Source: Mariprofundaceae bacterium (GTDB lineage Bacteria > Pseudomonadota > Zetaproteobacteria > Mariprofundales > Mariprofundaceae). From it: a DNA stretch of 15,072 nt. Positions 1 through 7,455 of this stretch are shown here, piece by piece; the first letter of the stretch is position 1, and every line of letters begins with the position of its first letter. The notes under the pieces were generated by a model. It saw only the letters and a list, made by a program, of their open reading frames with translations, was not told where the DNA came from and made no database searches. The DNA lies in assembly GCA_027018975.1 (NCBI GenBank), contig JALUXN010000108.1:1-15072 (forward strand). The letters are read 5' to 3'. The position numbers and the translations under genes were made by a program.

Positions 1-1305
1 CAGGCCGTTGCGGATGATGCGGTTGACCAGCTTAACGATCGGCGCATCCTCGGCCGCCTGCACCATCTCCGTCTCATTGACCGGCTCATCATCGTCGGCA
101 TCATCATGCAGAAACTCGCTGGAGAGCTCTTCATCCAGCCGATCCTCTTTAAGGAACTCATCAATACAGCGCTTCACCTGCGACGGCTTGGCCATCACCT
201 CATGCACCTTTTTCCCAGTCTGGAAGCAGATACGATCATACGCCTCCAGCCCCATCGGATCGGCCAGCGCGATGGTCAACGAGTGTTCATCTTCATCAAT
301 CGGGAAGATGCCATACTTATCGATCAGTTCCCGCTCAATCGAGTCAGCGGCAAAGGGGTTGATCGCATACTCGTCCAGATCCACTGCCGGCAGACGGAAT
401 TTCCCAGCCAACGCGGAGAGCAGTTGATCTTCGCTCACCAAGCCACACTCCAGCAACACCTCGCCGATCCGCTTGCCACGAGCCTTCTGCTGCTCCAGCG
501 CATACTGCAGATCTTCATCGCTGATCAAGCCTGCTTCAATGAGAATCTCACCGAGGCGCATTTTGCGGCTATTCTGAATCTCCAGCGCCTGCTCCAGTTG
601 ATCGGCCTCCACCTTGCCGCTCTCCTGCAGAATATCGCCAATCGGACGATTCCTCACCTGCTGCTGGATCTGCAGCGCCTCGTCGAGGTCATCCTCGGTG
701 ACCAAATCCTCCTCCAGCAGCAGGTCACCCAAGCGTACATGCTGCTCTTCCTGCTGCTCCAGCGCGTGTGAGATATCCTCCTCGCTCACCTTGCCCTGCG
801 CCTTGAGCACCTCGCCGAGCGTGATCTCCTTCGACTGCAACTCCAACGCCTGATCGAGCTCATCCACGCCGAGAATATCCTGATCGATCAACAGATCACC
901 CAAGCGCTGCGGACTCTCCTGATAACGCACCCCATGCTCATAAAAGAAGAAACGCTCAAAATGGGAGTTCTCATCCTGCGGCACAGCGAAAAATCCGGGG
1001 CTGTGCGACAGTACCGGCGCAGCATAGACCGCAAACTCATCCTGATTGACTGTCACCACCCGCAACTCGTCCATATTCTGCTGCCGTTTAGGCCGCTCAT
1101 ACTCAGGATCGACATGCAGCCCGATATAGACGACATCATCAGAATGCAGCGGCTGATCCAGTTCCACATCACTGCTGGCGGGCGTAAAATGGAGTTTCTT
1201 CATAATCGGCGAAAAACCGAGCAGCATCCCGTCCACTGTGCGCCCGTCCATCAAGCCGATGGTCACTTTCTGATGCCGAACCTTCCGCTTTGCAGCCTCC
1301 GCCAT
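1..1305 (-). CDS. GspE/PilB-type secretion or pilus ATPase, N-terminal part, with tandem MshEN motifs (partial)
   Basis: The first 435 codons are present and the reading frame is open to the left edge, so the catalytic core (Walker A/B) lies outside the window. It starts at ATG 1305 behind GGGAGAGG, 9 bases after the stop of the FimV-like gene. Residues ~10-60 form a small beta-rich module resembling DUF6982 (KVTIGLMDGRTVDGMLLGFS). Residues 134-302 hold six consecutive MshEN-type motifs. Residues ~303-383 match the rest of the MshEN/GspE N-terminal domain (RLPAVDLDEY, KYGIFPIDED, TIALADPMGLEAYD). An acidic linker follows, then EDAPIVKLVNRIIRNGL at 419-435, the usual entry to the T2SSE ATPase domain. 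Members of this family power assembly of type IV pili or type II secretion pseudopili from the cytoplasmic face of the inner membrane. About 435 residues precede the ATPase core, far more than in typical GspE or PilB. Whether it serves a pilus, a secretion system or something else cannot be told here. Confidence 0.87.
   Translation of the reverse strand, partial: MAEAAKRKVRHQKVTIGLMDGRTVDGMLLGFSPIMKKLHFTPASSDVELDQPLHSDDVVYIGLHVDPEYERPKRQQNMDELRVVTVNQDEFAVYAAPVLSHSPGFFAVPQDENSHFERFFFYEHGVRYQESPQRLGDLLIDQDILGVDELDQALELQSKEITLGEVLKAQGKVSEEDISHALEQQEEQHVRLGDLLLEEDLVTEDDLDEALQIQQQVRNRPIGDILQESGKVEADQLEQALEIQNSRKMRLGEILIEAGLISDEDLQYALEQQKARGKRIGEVLLECGLVSEDQLLSALAGKFRLPAVDLDEYAINPFAADSIERELIDKYGIFPIDEDEHSLTIALADPMGLEAYDRICFQTGKKVHEVMAKPSQVKRCIDEFLKEDRLDEELSSEFLHDDADDDEPVNETEMVQAAEDAPIVKLVNRIIRNGL
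400..906 (-). repeat. Six tandem MshEN-type c-di-GMP-binding motifs inside the ATPase gene
   Basis: This is a protein-level repeat of 28-30 residues. The 24-residue motifs begin at residues 134, 162, 191, 221, 250 and 279. The described MshEN motif has R1-L2-G3, hydrophobic 6-7, G10, L17, L21 and Q24, occurring twice with a 5-residue spacer. Copy 5 (250-273) fits every position, and copy 6 follows after exactly 5 residues, with I at 2 and K in place of Q24. The other spacers are 4, 5, 6 and 5 residues. Copies 1 and 3 have D instead of G10. Copies 2 and 4 lack R1 (T and P) but keep G10, followed by K-V. The copies therefore read as three consecutive pairs, the last being the canonical domain. 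Confidence 0.85.
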
Positions 1306-1314
1306 GACCTCTCC

Positions 1315-2961
1315 CTACACCCCGCTGCCCATCATGCCATCCTCACCAAAGCAGGCATGCCAGACGTGCGCAGGCAACATTTCGCAGAACGACTCCCAGC
1401 GCCCGCTCTCTGAGGATTCACTCACCGCAGTGATCAATGCATCGCGCTCGGCATAACGATCAGTCTCATGCAGCAGCTGTGCTTTGAGCACCAACGCCCG
1501 CAATGAATCAGGCGCGCGCTGCGACACCGCATGAAGCAGCGACTCCGCCTCATCAAAATGGCACCCTCCGATCGCCGCCTCAATCCGATTGAGCAGATGA
1601 TCGACATCCTCCGATGCACCCTCCTGCGACGCTGCCACAGGCCGCCGTGGCGCATCCAGCTGTGGAATAGACGACACCGCCGCCAGATCCGCAGTCAAAT
1701 CAATCTGCGGTTCGCTCTTCACATCCACATCACCCTTCACATCACGCTGCGCAGGCTCCGCACGCCCATTGGATAACGGCAACTGCGGCAACCTGCCGCC
1801 AGCCATCTTACGCCGCACCAGCACAGCGAGAAATGCGCCCAGGAATGAGGTCAGCAGCACCAACAGCAGCAGCTGCCAATCACTGAATAGCGGCTCCCGC
1901 TGTGACTGCATCCGCTGCGCTTTGATGAAGGCAATATCATGCTTCAGCGTGCGAATATCCTTCTGAATACCCGCTACCGACTGACTCAAATGCTTCACCG
2001 TATCATGCAGACCGGTCATCTGCAGCTTGCCGTGCATCATCTCCTGATGCAGCCGCTCAAACTGATCACCCATCGTCTGTTTAACGGCCATCAGCTCGCT
2101 CGCCTGCACACCGCTGGCCGCCTGCACACCGATCTTGCCGCTGAAACGGAGATGCGGCTGCGCGGCAGGTGTTGAGGGCTCTCCGCGCGTCCGGGTTTTG
2201 CGCGCATGCTGGCGGGCAACAGTACGATGGCTGCCGGTATGCAGCAGCCGTGTCAGCTTCAGCATGGCTCGCCGGTTGGCGTAGGTTTTGACCACCTCAC
2301 CGCGCGGCACATCGAGCCACACGCCCCGTTTCAGCTGGTTGATGTCACCATCGACAAAGCTGTGCGGATTCTGCTCATAGAGAGAAATCATCACCTGCCG
2401 ATTGGTAAAACGTTTATCCTTACGCAGCCGGTAGGCGATCTCACTCAGACTGTCGCCGGCTCGCACCGGCCCGTAACGCCAGATGCGCGCCCAGCCGTCA
2501 TCCGTCGTCGCTGCAGCCGATGATGCTGCAGACTGAGCCGCAGCCGGCGGCCGCAGCAACGTGCCCGCAGCATCCAGCATCACCTGAAAATCCTTGAGAT
2601 AGGTGCCGCGGCCGCCCTTGTCCGCCTTCAATAAAATCGACAGCAGTGGCGAGGCCACCGGCCGCTGCGAGCGGATGCGCACCCGTGAATCATTCACGCC
2701 ACGCCGCTCCACCGTTACCTGCAGCTGCGCCAGTTCCGGCTGCCAGGCAATGCCGAGTTGACGGTACTCCGCCTTGCTGGCCAGTGCGACATGCACCTTT
2801 TTGATATCCGCCGCACCATCGAGCAGCAGCGGCACATCCGCCCGCAACCGCTCATGCAGACGACTATGCAACGACAGCGTGCCGAACCCGAGCGCATACG
2901 CCGAGCCGCTGGCTGCCAGCAGCATGACCGCACACGCCAGCGAAAGCCCGATCCGTCGCAC
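1315..2961 (-). CDS. FimV/HubP-like LysM membrane protein
   Basis: Compact FimV-family protein of about 548 residues (P. aeruginosa FimV is over 900). From GTG 2961 it begins with a clean signal peptide, RRIGLSLACAVMLLAASG, ending in A-Y-A at residues 21-23. Next come the FimV N-terminal domain (LGFGTLSLHSRLHERLRADV), a LysM peptidoglycan-binding motif at ~162-219 (YGPVRAGDSLSEIAYRLR), a coiled coil at ~287-349, one membrane helix at ~362-383 and a cytoplasmic TPR-like C-terminus at ~450-531. FimV proteins organise cell-pole and pilus or secretion machinery, and in Pseudomonas FimV also promotes cAMP synthesis by CyaB. The adjacent secretion-type ATPase fits such a role. The start is uncertain: GTG 2961 has AGGTGA five bases upstream, whereas GTG 3018 would add 19 charged residues before the signal peptide and overlap pepA by 44 bases. 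Confidence 0.82.
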   Translation of the reverse strand: MRRIGLSLACAVMLLAASGSAYALGFGTLSLHSRLHERLRADVPLLLDGAADIKKVHVALASKAEYRQLGIAWQPELAQLQVTVERRGVNDSRVRIRSQRPVASPLLSILLKADKGGRGTYLKDFQVMLDAAGTLLRPPAAAQSAASSAAATTDDGWARIWRYGPVRAGDSLSEIAYRLRKDKRFTNRQVMISLYEQNPHSFVDGDINQLKRGVWLDVPRGEVVKTYANRRAMLKLTRLLHTGSHRTVARQHARKTRTRGEPSTPAAQPHLRFSGKIGVQAASGVQASELMAVKQTMGDQFERLHQEMMHGKLQMTGLHDTVKHLSQSVAGIQKDIRTLKHDIAFIKAQRMQSQREPLFSDWQLLLLVLLTSFLGAFLAVLVRRKMAGGRLPQLPLSNGRAEPAQRDVKGDVDVKSEPQIDLTADLAAVSSIPQLDAPRRPVAASQEGASEDVDHLLNRIEAAIGGCHFDEAESLLHAVSQRAPDSLRALVLKAQLLHETDRYAERDALITAVSESSESGRWESFCEMLPAHVWHACFGEDGMMGSGV

Positions 2962-2974
2962 CCGTGTCACCTGC

Positions 2975-4510
2975 TCAGGCCGCGCTGGCCGCTGTGGATG
3001 ACTTGACCTTGCTCGCACGCTGGATCAGATAATCGGTCACCAACCGCACGCCGGCACCGGTCGCCCCCTTGGGTGAGAGGTCGGTGCCCTTCATATTCCA
3101 CGCCGTACCGGCAATATCGAGATGCGCCCACGGCACGTCACCGACAAAGCGGGAGAGGAAACAGGCGGCCGTGATCGTGCCCGCCTCGCGGCCACCGATA
3201 TTGCGAATATCGGCGATGTCAGACTTGATCTGCTCCTGATACTCCTCAAACAGCGGCAGCTCCCACACCCGGTCGTAAGTGCGCTCAGCCGATGCCTTCA
3301 GCCCTTCCTTGACCGCCTCACCGGTACCCATCAAGCCACTCGCCTGCGCCCCGAGTGCAATCACACAGGCGCCGGTCAGCGTGGCAAAGTCAATCATCTC
3401 CGCCGGCTGCTGATCGGCCGCATAGGCGAGCGCATCGGAGAGGATAATCCGACCCTCCGCATCGGTATTCTGAATTTCGATCGAAATATCTTTTTTGTAA
3501 CCGGTGATAATATCGCCCGGCTTATAGGCCGCCGAGCCGAGCAGATTTTCAGTCGAGGGGATCACGCCGAGCAGGTTGATCGGCAGATTCAGTTCCGTGA
3601 CCGCCTTGAAGATGCCAAGCACTGCGGCCGAGCCGCACATATCGTACTTCATCTCCTCCATCTGCGGCCCCGGCTTGAGCGAAATACCGCCGGCATCAAA
3701 GGTCAGCCCCTTGCCGACCAGCGCCACCGGTGCCTGCTCCGCCTCACCACCCTGATAACGCAGCACAATAAAGCGCGGCTCCTTGGCTGAGCCCTGATTG
3801 ACCGCCAACAAGGCATTCAGCCCCGCCTCGGCAATCGCTGCCTTGTCCATCACCGTCACCTGCAGATGCTCGCGCTGCAATGACGCCGCCTGCTCGCCCA
3901 GAAACGCCGGCGTACAAACATTGCCCGGCTCATTGGCCAGATCACGGGCGAAATTGGTGCCGCCGGCAATCGCCCGCGCCCGCACCACAGCATCCTCCGC
4001 CGCGGCCAGATCGCGCCGCGACGGCACCATCACCGTCACCGAGCGCAGTTCACGGGCAGCCGCCTCCGCATCCTGATGCTGATATTTGTCGAACTTATAG
4101 AGCCCCAGCAGCAGACCTTCGGCCACCGCCTGCACCTTGTCAGCCACGCTGGCACCGCGCACGCGCAGCTCGGTCAGATAGAGCGCAATATCGCGCGCCC
4201 CGCCCTTATTCAGCTCACGCGCCACATGCGCTGCCAACACGCGCAGCTTCTGCAGCGTCAGCTTGCGCGGCTCCCCCACACCCAGCAGCACCACCCGCTG
4301 GGCAAGCGCAGACTCCAGATAGAGCGTGCTGATCTGCTTGAATTCACCGCTCGTATCAAATTTCCGCAACACATTCGGCAGCGCCTTGCCGGTCGCCTGC
4401 TGCAGACTCTTACCGGCTGCCGAAAACTTGCGCCCAGCCAACAGCGGCACCACCACCGCATCATCACGCTGCTTGCTCGCATCACCTGCTCTTACTGAAA
4501 TTTCAATCAT
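2975..4510 (-). CDS. pepA: Leucyl aminopeptidase (M17 family, PepA)
   Basis: Full-length 511-residue M17 cytosolic aminopeptidase, which removes N-terminal residues, preferentially leucine, from peptides. It uses two metal ions. The ligands expected by comparison with E. coli PepA are all visible: K267 and D272 in VGKGLTFDAGG, D290 in MKYDMCG, and D350 and E352 in NTDAEGR. The catalytic K279 and R354 are also present. The C-terminal IRNIGGREAGTITAACFL and WAHLDIAGTAW blocks are typical. The start ATG 4510 follows CAGGAG at normal spacing. In E. coli, PepA is also a DNA-binding cofactor in plasmid resolution and carAB control; nothing here shows that activity. It sits 88 bases after trkH and runs up to the FimV-like gene, probably as a housekeeping passenger in the operon. 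Confidence 0.97.
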   Translation of the reverse strand: MIEISVRAGDASKQRDDAVVVPLLAGRKFSAAGKSLQQATGKALPNVLRKFDTSGEFKQISTLYLESALAQRVVLLGVGEPRKLTLQKLRVLAAHVARELNKGGARDIALYLTELRVRGASVADKVQAVAEGLLLGLYKFDKYQHQDAEAAARELRSVTVMVPSRRDLAAAEDAVVRARAIAGGTNFARDLANEPGNVCTPAFLGEQAASLQREHLQVTVMDKAAIAEAGLNALLAVNQGSAKEPRFIVLRYQGGEAEQAPVALVGKGLTFDAGGISLKPGPQMEEMKYDMCGSAAVLGIFKAVTELNLPINLLGVIPSTENLLGSAAYKPGDIITGYKKDISIEIQNTDAEGRIILSDALAYAADQQPAEMIDFATLTGACVIALGAQASGLMGTGEAVKEGLKASAERTYDRVWELPLFEEYQEQIKSDIADIRNIGGREAGTITAACFLSRFVGDVPWAHLDIAGTAWNMKGTDLSPKGATGAGVRLVTDYLIQRASKVKSSTAASAA

Positions 4511-4570
4511 CTCTCTACTCCTGAGTTACGCATTTACGCTGCCAATCCGTGGCAACAACCATCCAATATC

Positions 4571-4592
4571 TCACCCGTCCAGATGCGGGTAA
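4571..4592 (-). other. Inverted repeat just after trkH
   Basis: Seven-base arms (TTACCCG and CGGGTGA on the transcribed strand, one G-U pair) flank an 8-base loop, starting 7 bases after the trkH stop. There is no U-run behind it, so it is not a classical intrinsic terminator. It might be a transcript-end or processing hairpin, or chance. Confidence 0.3.
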
Positions 4593-4598
4593 CAGGCG

Positions 4599-6038
4599 TC
4601 AATCGCGCCAAAAAGCGGGCACCAGCAATACAAAAAATGTATAGATCTCCAATCGGCCGAGAATCATGCCGAATATCAACACCGACTTGGCCATATCCGG
4701 CAGCCCCTCATAATTATCCGCCGGCCCCACCTGACCGAATCCAGGGCCGGTATTGGTGATGCACGCCGCTGCCGCTGAAAACGCGGTAACCATATCGACA
4801 CCACTAAATGCCAGCAATATAGCCACAACGCTGTAACAGACAAGGAATAGCACCGCAAAGCCCCACAACGCCTGCGTCACTTCCGCTGTCACACGCTGAT
4901 TGCCCATTTTGACATGAATCACACCGTGCGGATGCACCAATCGCTTGATCTCCCGCATCCCCTGGCGGAACAGCAGCAGGATCCGCACCACCTTCATACC
5001 GCCACCGGTCGAGCCGGCACAACCGCCGATAAACATCGTCGTCATCAACAGCACCGTCGCCCCCGGCGGCCAGAAGCTGTAGTCGCTCACCGCAAAGCCG
5101 GTTGTCGTGGCCACCGAAACCACGTTAAAAAGCACATGCGCCAACGAATCCTTGCCCGGCAACCAGACCATCAAGGAGACCAACAGCACCAGCGTCACAA
5201 TCCAGAGCATATAGGCACGAAACTCTTCATCCGCCAGATAAGCGCGCAGCGAAAAGCCGCGCAGCGCCGCCGAGAAGTGCAGCGTGAAATTGACCCCGGC
5301 CAGCATCATAAAAAAGACCGCAATCATCTGCAGCAACGGCGACTGATAGTAGCCGAAACTGGCATCATGGGTGGAGAACCCGCCGATCGCCACCGTACAC
5401 ATGGCATGATTGATTGCATCAAAACCGCTCATCCCCGCCCACCAGTAAGCCAGCGCACAGAGCATGGTCAAACCCAGATAGAGATACCAGAGCAGCTTGG
5501 CTGTCTCGGTCACCCGCGCAGTCAGTTTGTCTTTCACCGGCCCCGGCGTCTCCGCCTTGAAGAGCTGCATGCCGCCCACGCCGAGCAGCGGCATCACCGC
5601 CACCGCCAGTACGATAATCCCCATACCACCCAACCACTCCTGCATCGAACGCCAGAATAGAATCGAGTGCGGCAGCCTGTCGAGGCCGGAGATCACCGTC
5701 GCGCCGGTCGTCGTCAGTCCCGAGGCCGATTCAAACATCGCATCAACGACAGAATCGACTGTTCCAGTGGTGAGAAAAGGCACAGCACCGATCAGCGACA
5801 ACACCAGCCAGGCCAGCGCCACAATCAGAAAGCCATCCCGATGCCCCATCTGTTTGGGCGCGCCACCACCGATGCGCATCATGCCGTAGCCGCACAACAT
5901 GACGATGCCGCCCGCCTCGAGAAACTGTGTCACATGCGATGCATCAAAGTAGAGCGCCACCAGCGCCGGAATCATCATGCCACCACCGTAGAGCACCACC
6001 AGCACACCGATCGTCCACGTCACGCCTGTCAGATGCAC
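4599..6038 (-). CDS. trkH: Trk potassium uptake channel subunit TrkH
   Basis: A 479-residue inner-membrane K+ channel-like protein, about the usual TrkH length (~483). The four pore loops with their filter glycines are visible: TTTGAT at 109-114, IGGFST at 218-223, TTTGFA at 311-316 and TNTGPG at 428-433. The intramembrane region GGCAGSTGGGMKVVR (338-352) is typical. It forms a complex with TrkA, encoded 31 bases upstream, whose nucleotide-binding ring gates it. The start is GTG 6038. It gives the family N-terminus M-H followed by a hydrophobic helix, and an in-frame TAG two codons upstream rules out a longer protein. The Shine-Dalgarno sequence is weak (GGTGG about 10 bases away), so translation may lean on coupling to trkA. 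Confidence 0.96.
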   Translation of the reverse strand: MHLTGVTWTIGVLVVLYGGGMMIPALVALYFDASHVTQFLEAGGIVMLCGYGMMRIGGGAPKQMGHRDGFLIVALAWLVLSLIGAVPFLTTGTVDSVVDAMFESASGLTTTGATVISGLDRLPHSILFWRSMQEWLGGMGIIVLAVAVMPLLGVGGMQLFKAETPGPVKDKLTARVTETAKLLWYLYLGLTMLCALAYWWAGMSGFDAINHAMCTVAIGGFSTHDASFGYYQSPLLQMIAVFFMMLAGVNFTLHFSAALRGFSLRAYLADEEFRAYMLWIVTLVLLVSLMVWLPGKDSLAHVLFNVVSVATTTGFAVSDYSFWPPGATVLLMTTMFIGGCAGSTGGGMKVVRILLLFRQGMREIKRLVHPHGVIHVKMGNQRVTAEVTQALWGFAVLFLVCYSVVAILLAFSGVDMVTAFSAAAACITNTGPGFGQVGPADNYEGLPDMAKSVLIFGMILGRLEIYTFFVLLVPAFWRD

Positions 6039-6069
6039 GGTCTAACTACCACCGTCGGCTCCTCTGCCA

Positions 6070-7455
6070 TCAGAAAAATTCCAGATGCACTTCAAAGAGC
6101 TGCTCCACCGCCGGAATCGACCGACTGGTGGTCACAATCAACACATGATCATGTGGCTGAATCTGCACCGCGCCATTGGGTACAATCACCTCGCCCTCGC
6201 GCAAAATCGCCCCCACCACCGTGTCTTCCGGCAGCGACAAATCCCGCAACGGCACATTGAGAATCGAACTGGTCTCCAGCGCCTCCGCCTCCAGCACCTC
6301 GAGATTACCATTGGCCAGCGAGGCCATGCCGTGAATGCGTCCCTTACGCACATAGCTAAGGATCGACGAGACCGTACTCAAGCGCGGCGACACAGTCACA
6401 TCCAGCCCGATTTGTCGCACCAGCTCGGTGTAGATCGAACGGTTCACCAAGGTCACCACATGCGGCACCCCGTAACGTTTGGCGATCAAACTGCTGAGGA
6501 TGTTGGTCTCATCATCGTTGGTGGTGGCGATAAACTCGTCCATTTTGTCGATATTCTCTTCTTCGAGCAGCTTCTGATCGATCGCACTCCCCTCGATCAC
6601 CACCACACGATCAAACTGTTCGGAGAGCCACTCCGCCCGCGCCCGGTTATGCTCGATCAATTTCACCTGCGCACCGCTGGCCGCCAGCTGCTCGGCAACG
6701 ATAAAGCCGATATGCCCACCGCCGACCAGCATCACATTGCGTCCGCGCGGCGAATGAAAGGAGAGATCGAGCACATTCATCAAAGCGTCCAGTTCGCGCT
6801 TGGTCACCGCCACATAGATGCTATCGCCCGCCATCAATACCGTCTTGCCGTTGGGCACACTCCAGCGACCATTGTGCTCCCGCGCCACCACATAGACCGA
6901 GATACCCTGCATCACCTCCGGCAGCTCCATCAACGACAGCCCCGCCAGCAGACTCTTGGGGCGCACCACAAACTCCACCAGTTGAATGGCACCACCGAAA
7001 AACTCCTGCGCATCAACCGCACTGGAGACCTGCAAACGCCCCATCACCACCTTCGCCGCCTCACTCTCCGGCGAGATAATCACATCAATCGGCAGATCAT
7101 CGCGCCCGATCAGCGGGTGGCCGACCGACTCGGGGTATTTGGTGTAGTCGAGCTCCCGCACGCGCGCCAGCTTGGTCGGCACCTTAAAGAGCGAATGCGC
7201 CACCTGACAGGCGAGCATATTCACCTCATCATTGGTGGTCACCGCAATCAGCAGATCGGCATTCTGCGCCCCCGCTTGATCGAGTACGCTCGGATGCGAT
7301 GCCTGCCCACAGACAGTGCGCACATCCATCGCATCGGCAATCACCTGCAGCCGATCGCCATCCTGATCGACCACCGACACATCATTACCCTCTTTGGCCA
7401 ACCGTTTGGCAATATGGTAGCCCACCTCACCGGCGCCCAGCACAACAACATTCAT
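6070..7455 (-). CDS. trkA: Trk potassium uptake regulatory subunit TrkA
   Basis: A 461-residue cytoplasmic regulator with two RCK modules in tandem. The first Rossmann fold has GAGEVG at 7-12 and the acidic dinucleotide ligand D30. The second has GGGHIG at 245-250 and E268. Each is followed by a TrkA_C domain (~150-230 and ~375-455). TrkA binds NAD(H) and ATP/ADP and controls the TrkH pore encoded next. Its ATG overlaps the ntrX stop in an ATGA arrangement, with GGGGAG upstream inside ntrX, so translation is probably coupled to the two-component system. The order ntrY-ntrX-trkA-trkH is a known proteobacterial arrangement. No irregularity was seen. Confidence 0.96.
   Translation of the reverse strand: MNVVVLGAGEVGYHIAKRLAKEGNDVSVVDQDGDRLQVIADAMDVRTVCGQASHPSVLDQAGAQNADLLIAVTTNDEVNMLACQVAHSLFKVPTKLARVRELDYTKYPESVGHPLIGRDDLPIDVIISPESEAAKVVMGRLQVSSAVDAQEFFGGAIQLVEFVVRPKSLLAGLSLMELPEVMQGISVYVVAREHNGRWSVPNGKTVLMAGDSIYVAVTKRELDALMNVLDLSFHSPRGRNVMLVGGGHIGFIVAEQLAASGAQVKLIEHNRARAEWLSEQFDRVVVIEGSAIDQKLLEEENIDKMDEFIATTNDDETNILSSLIAKRYGVPHVVTLVNRSIYTELVRQIGLDVTVSPRLSTVSSILSYVRKGRIHGMASLANGNLEVLEAEALETSSILNVPLRDLSLPEDTVVGAILREGEVIVPNGAVQIQPHDHVLIVTTSRSIPAVEQLFEVHLEFF

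Noticed and set aside
2962..3018. A longer FimV-like protein starting at GTG 3018
   Set aside because: It would overlap pepA by 44 bases and put a charged, proline-rich tail before an otherwise standard signal peptide. GTG 2961 has a better-placed ribosome site.
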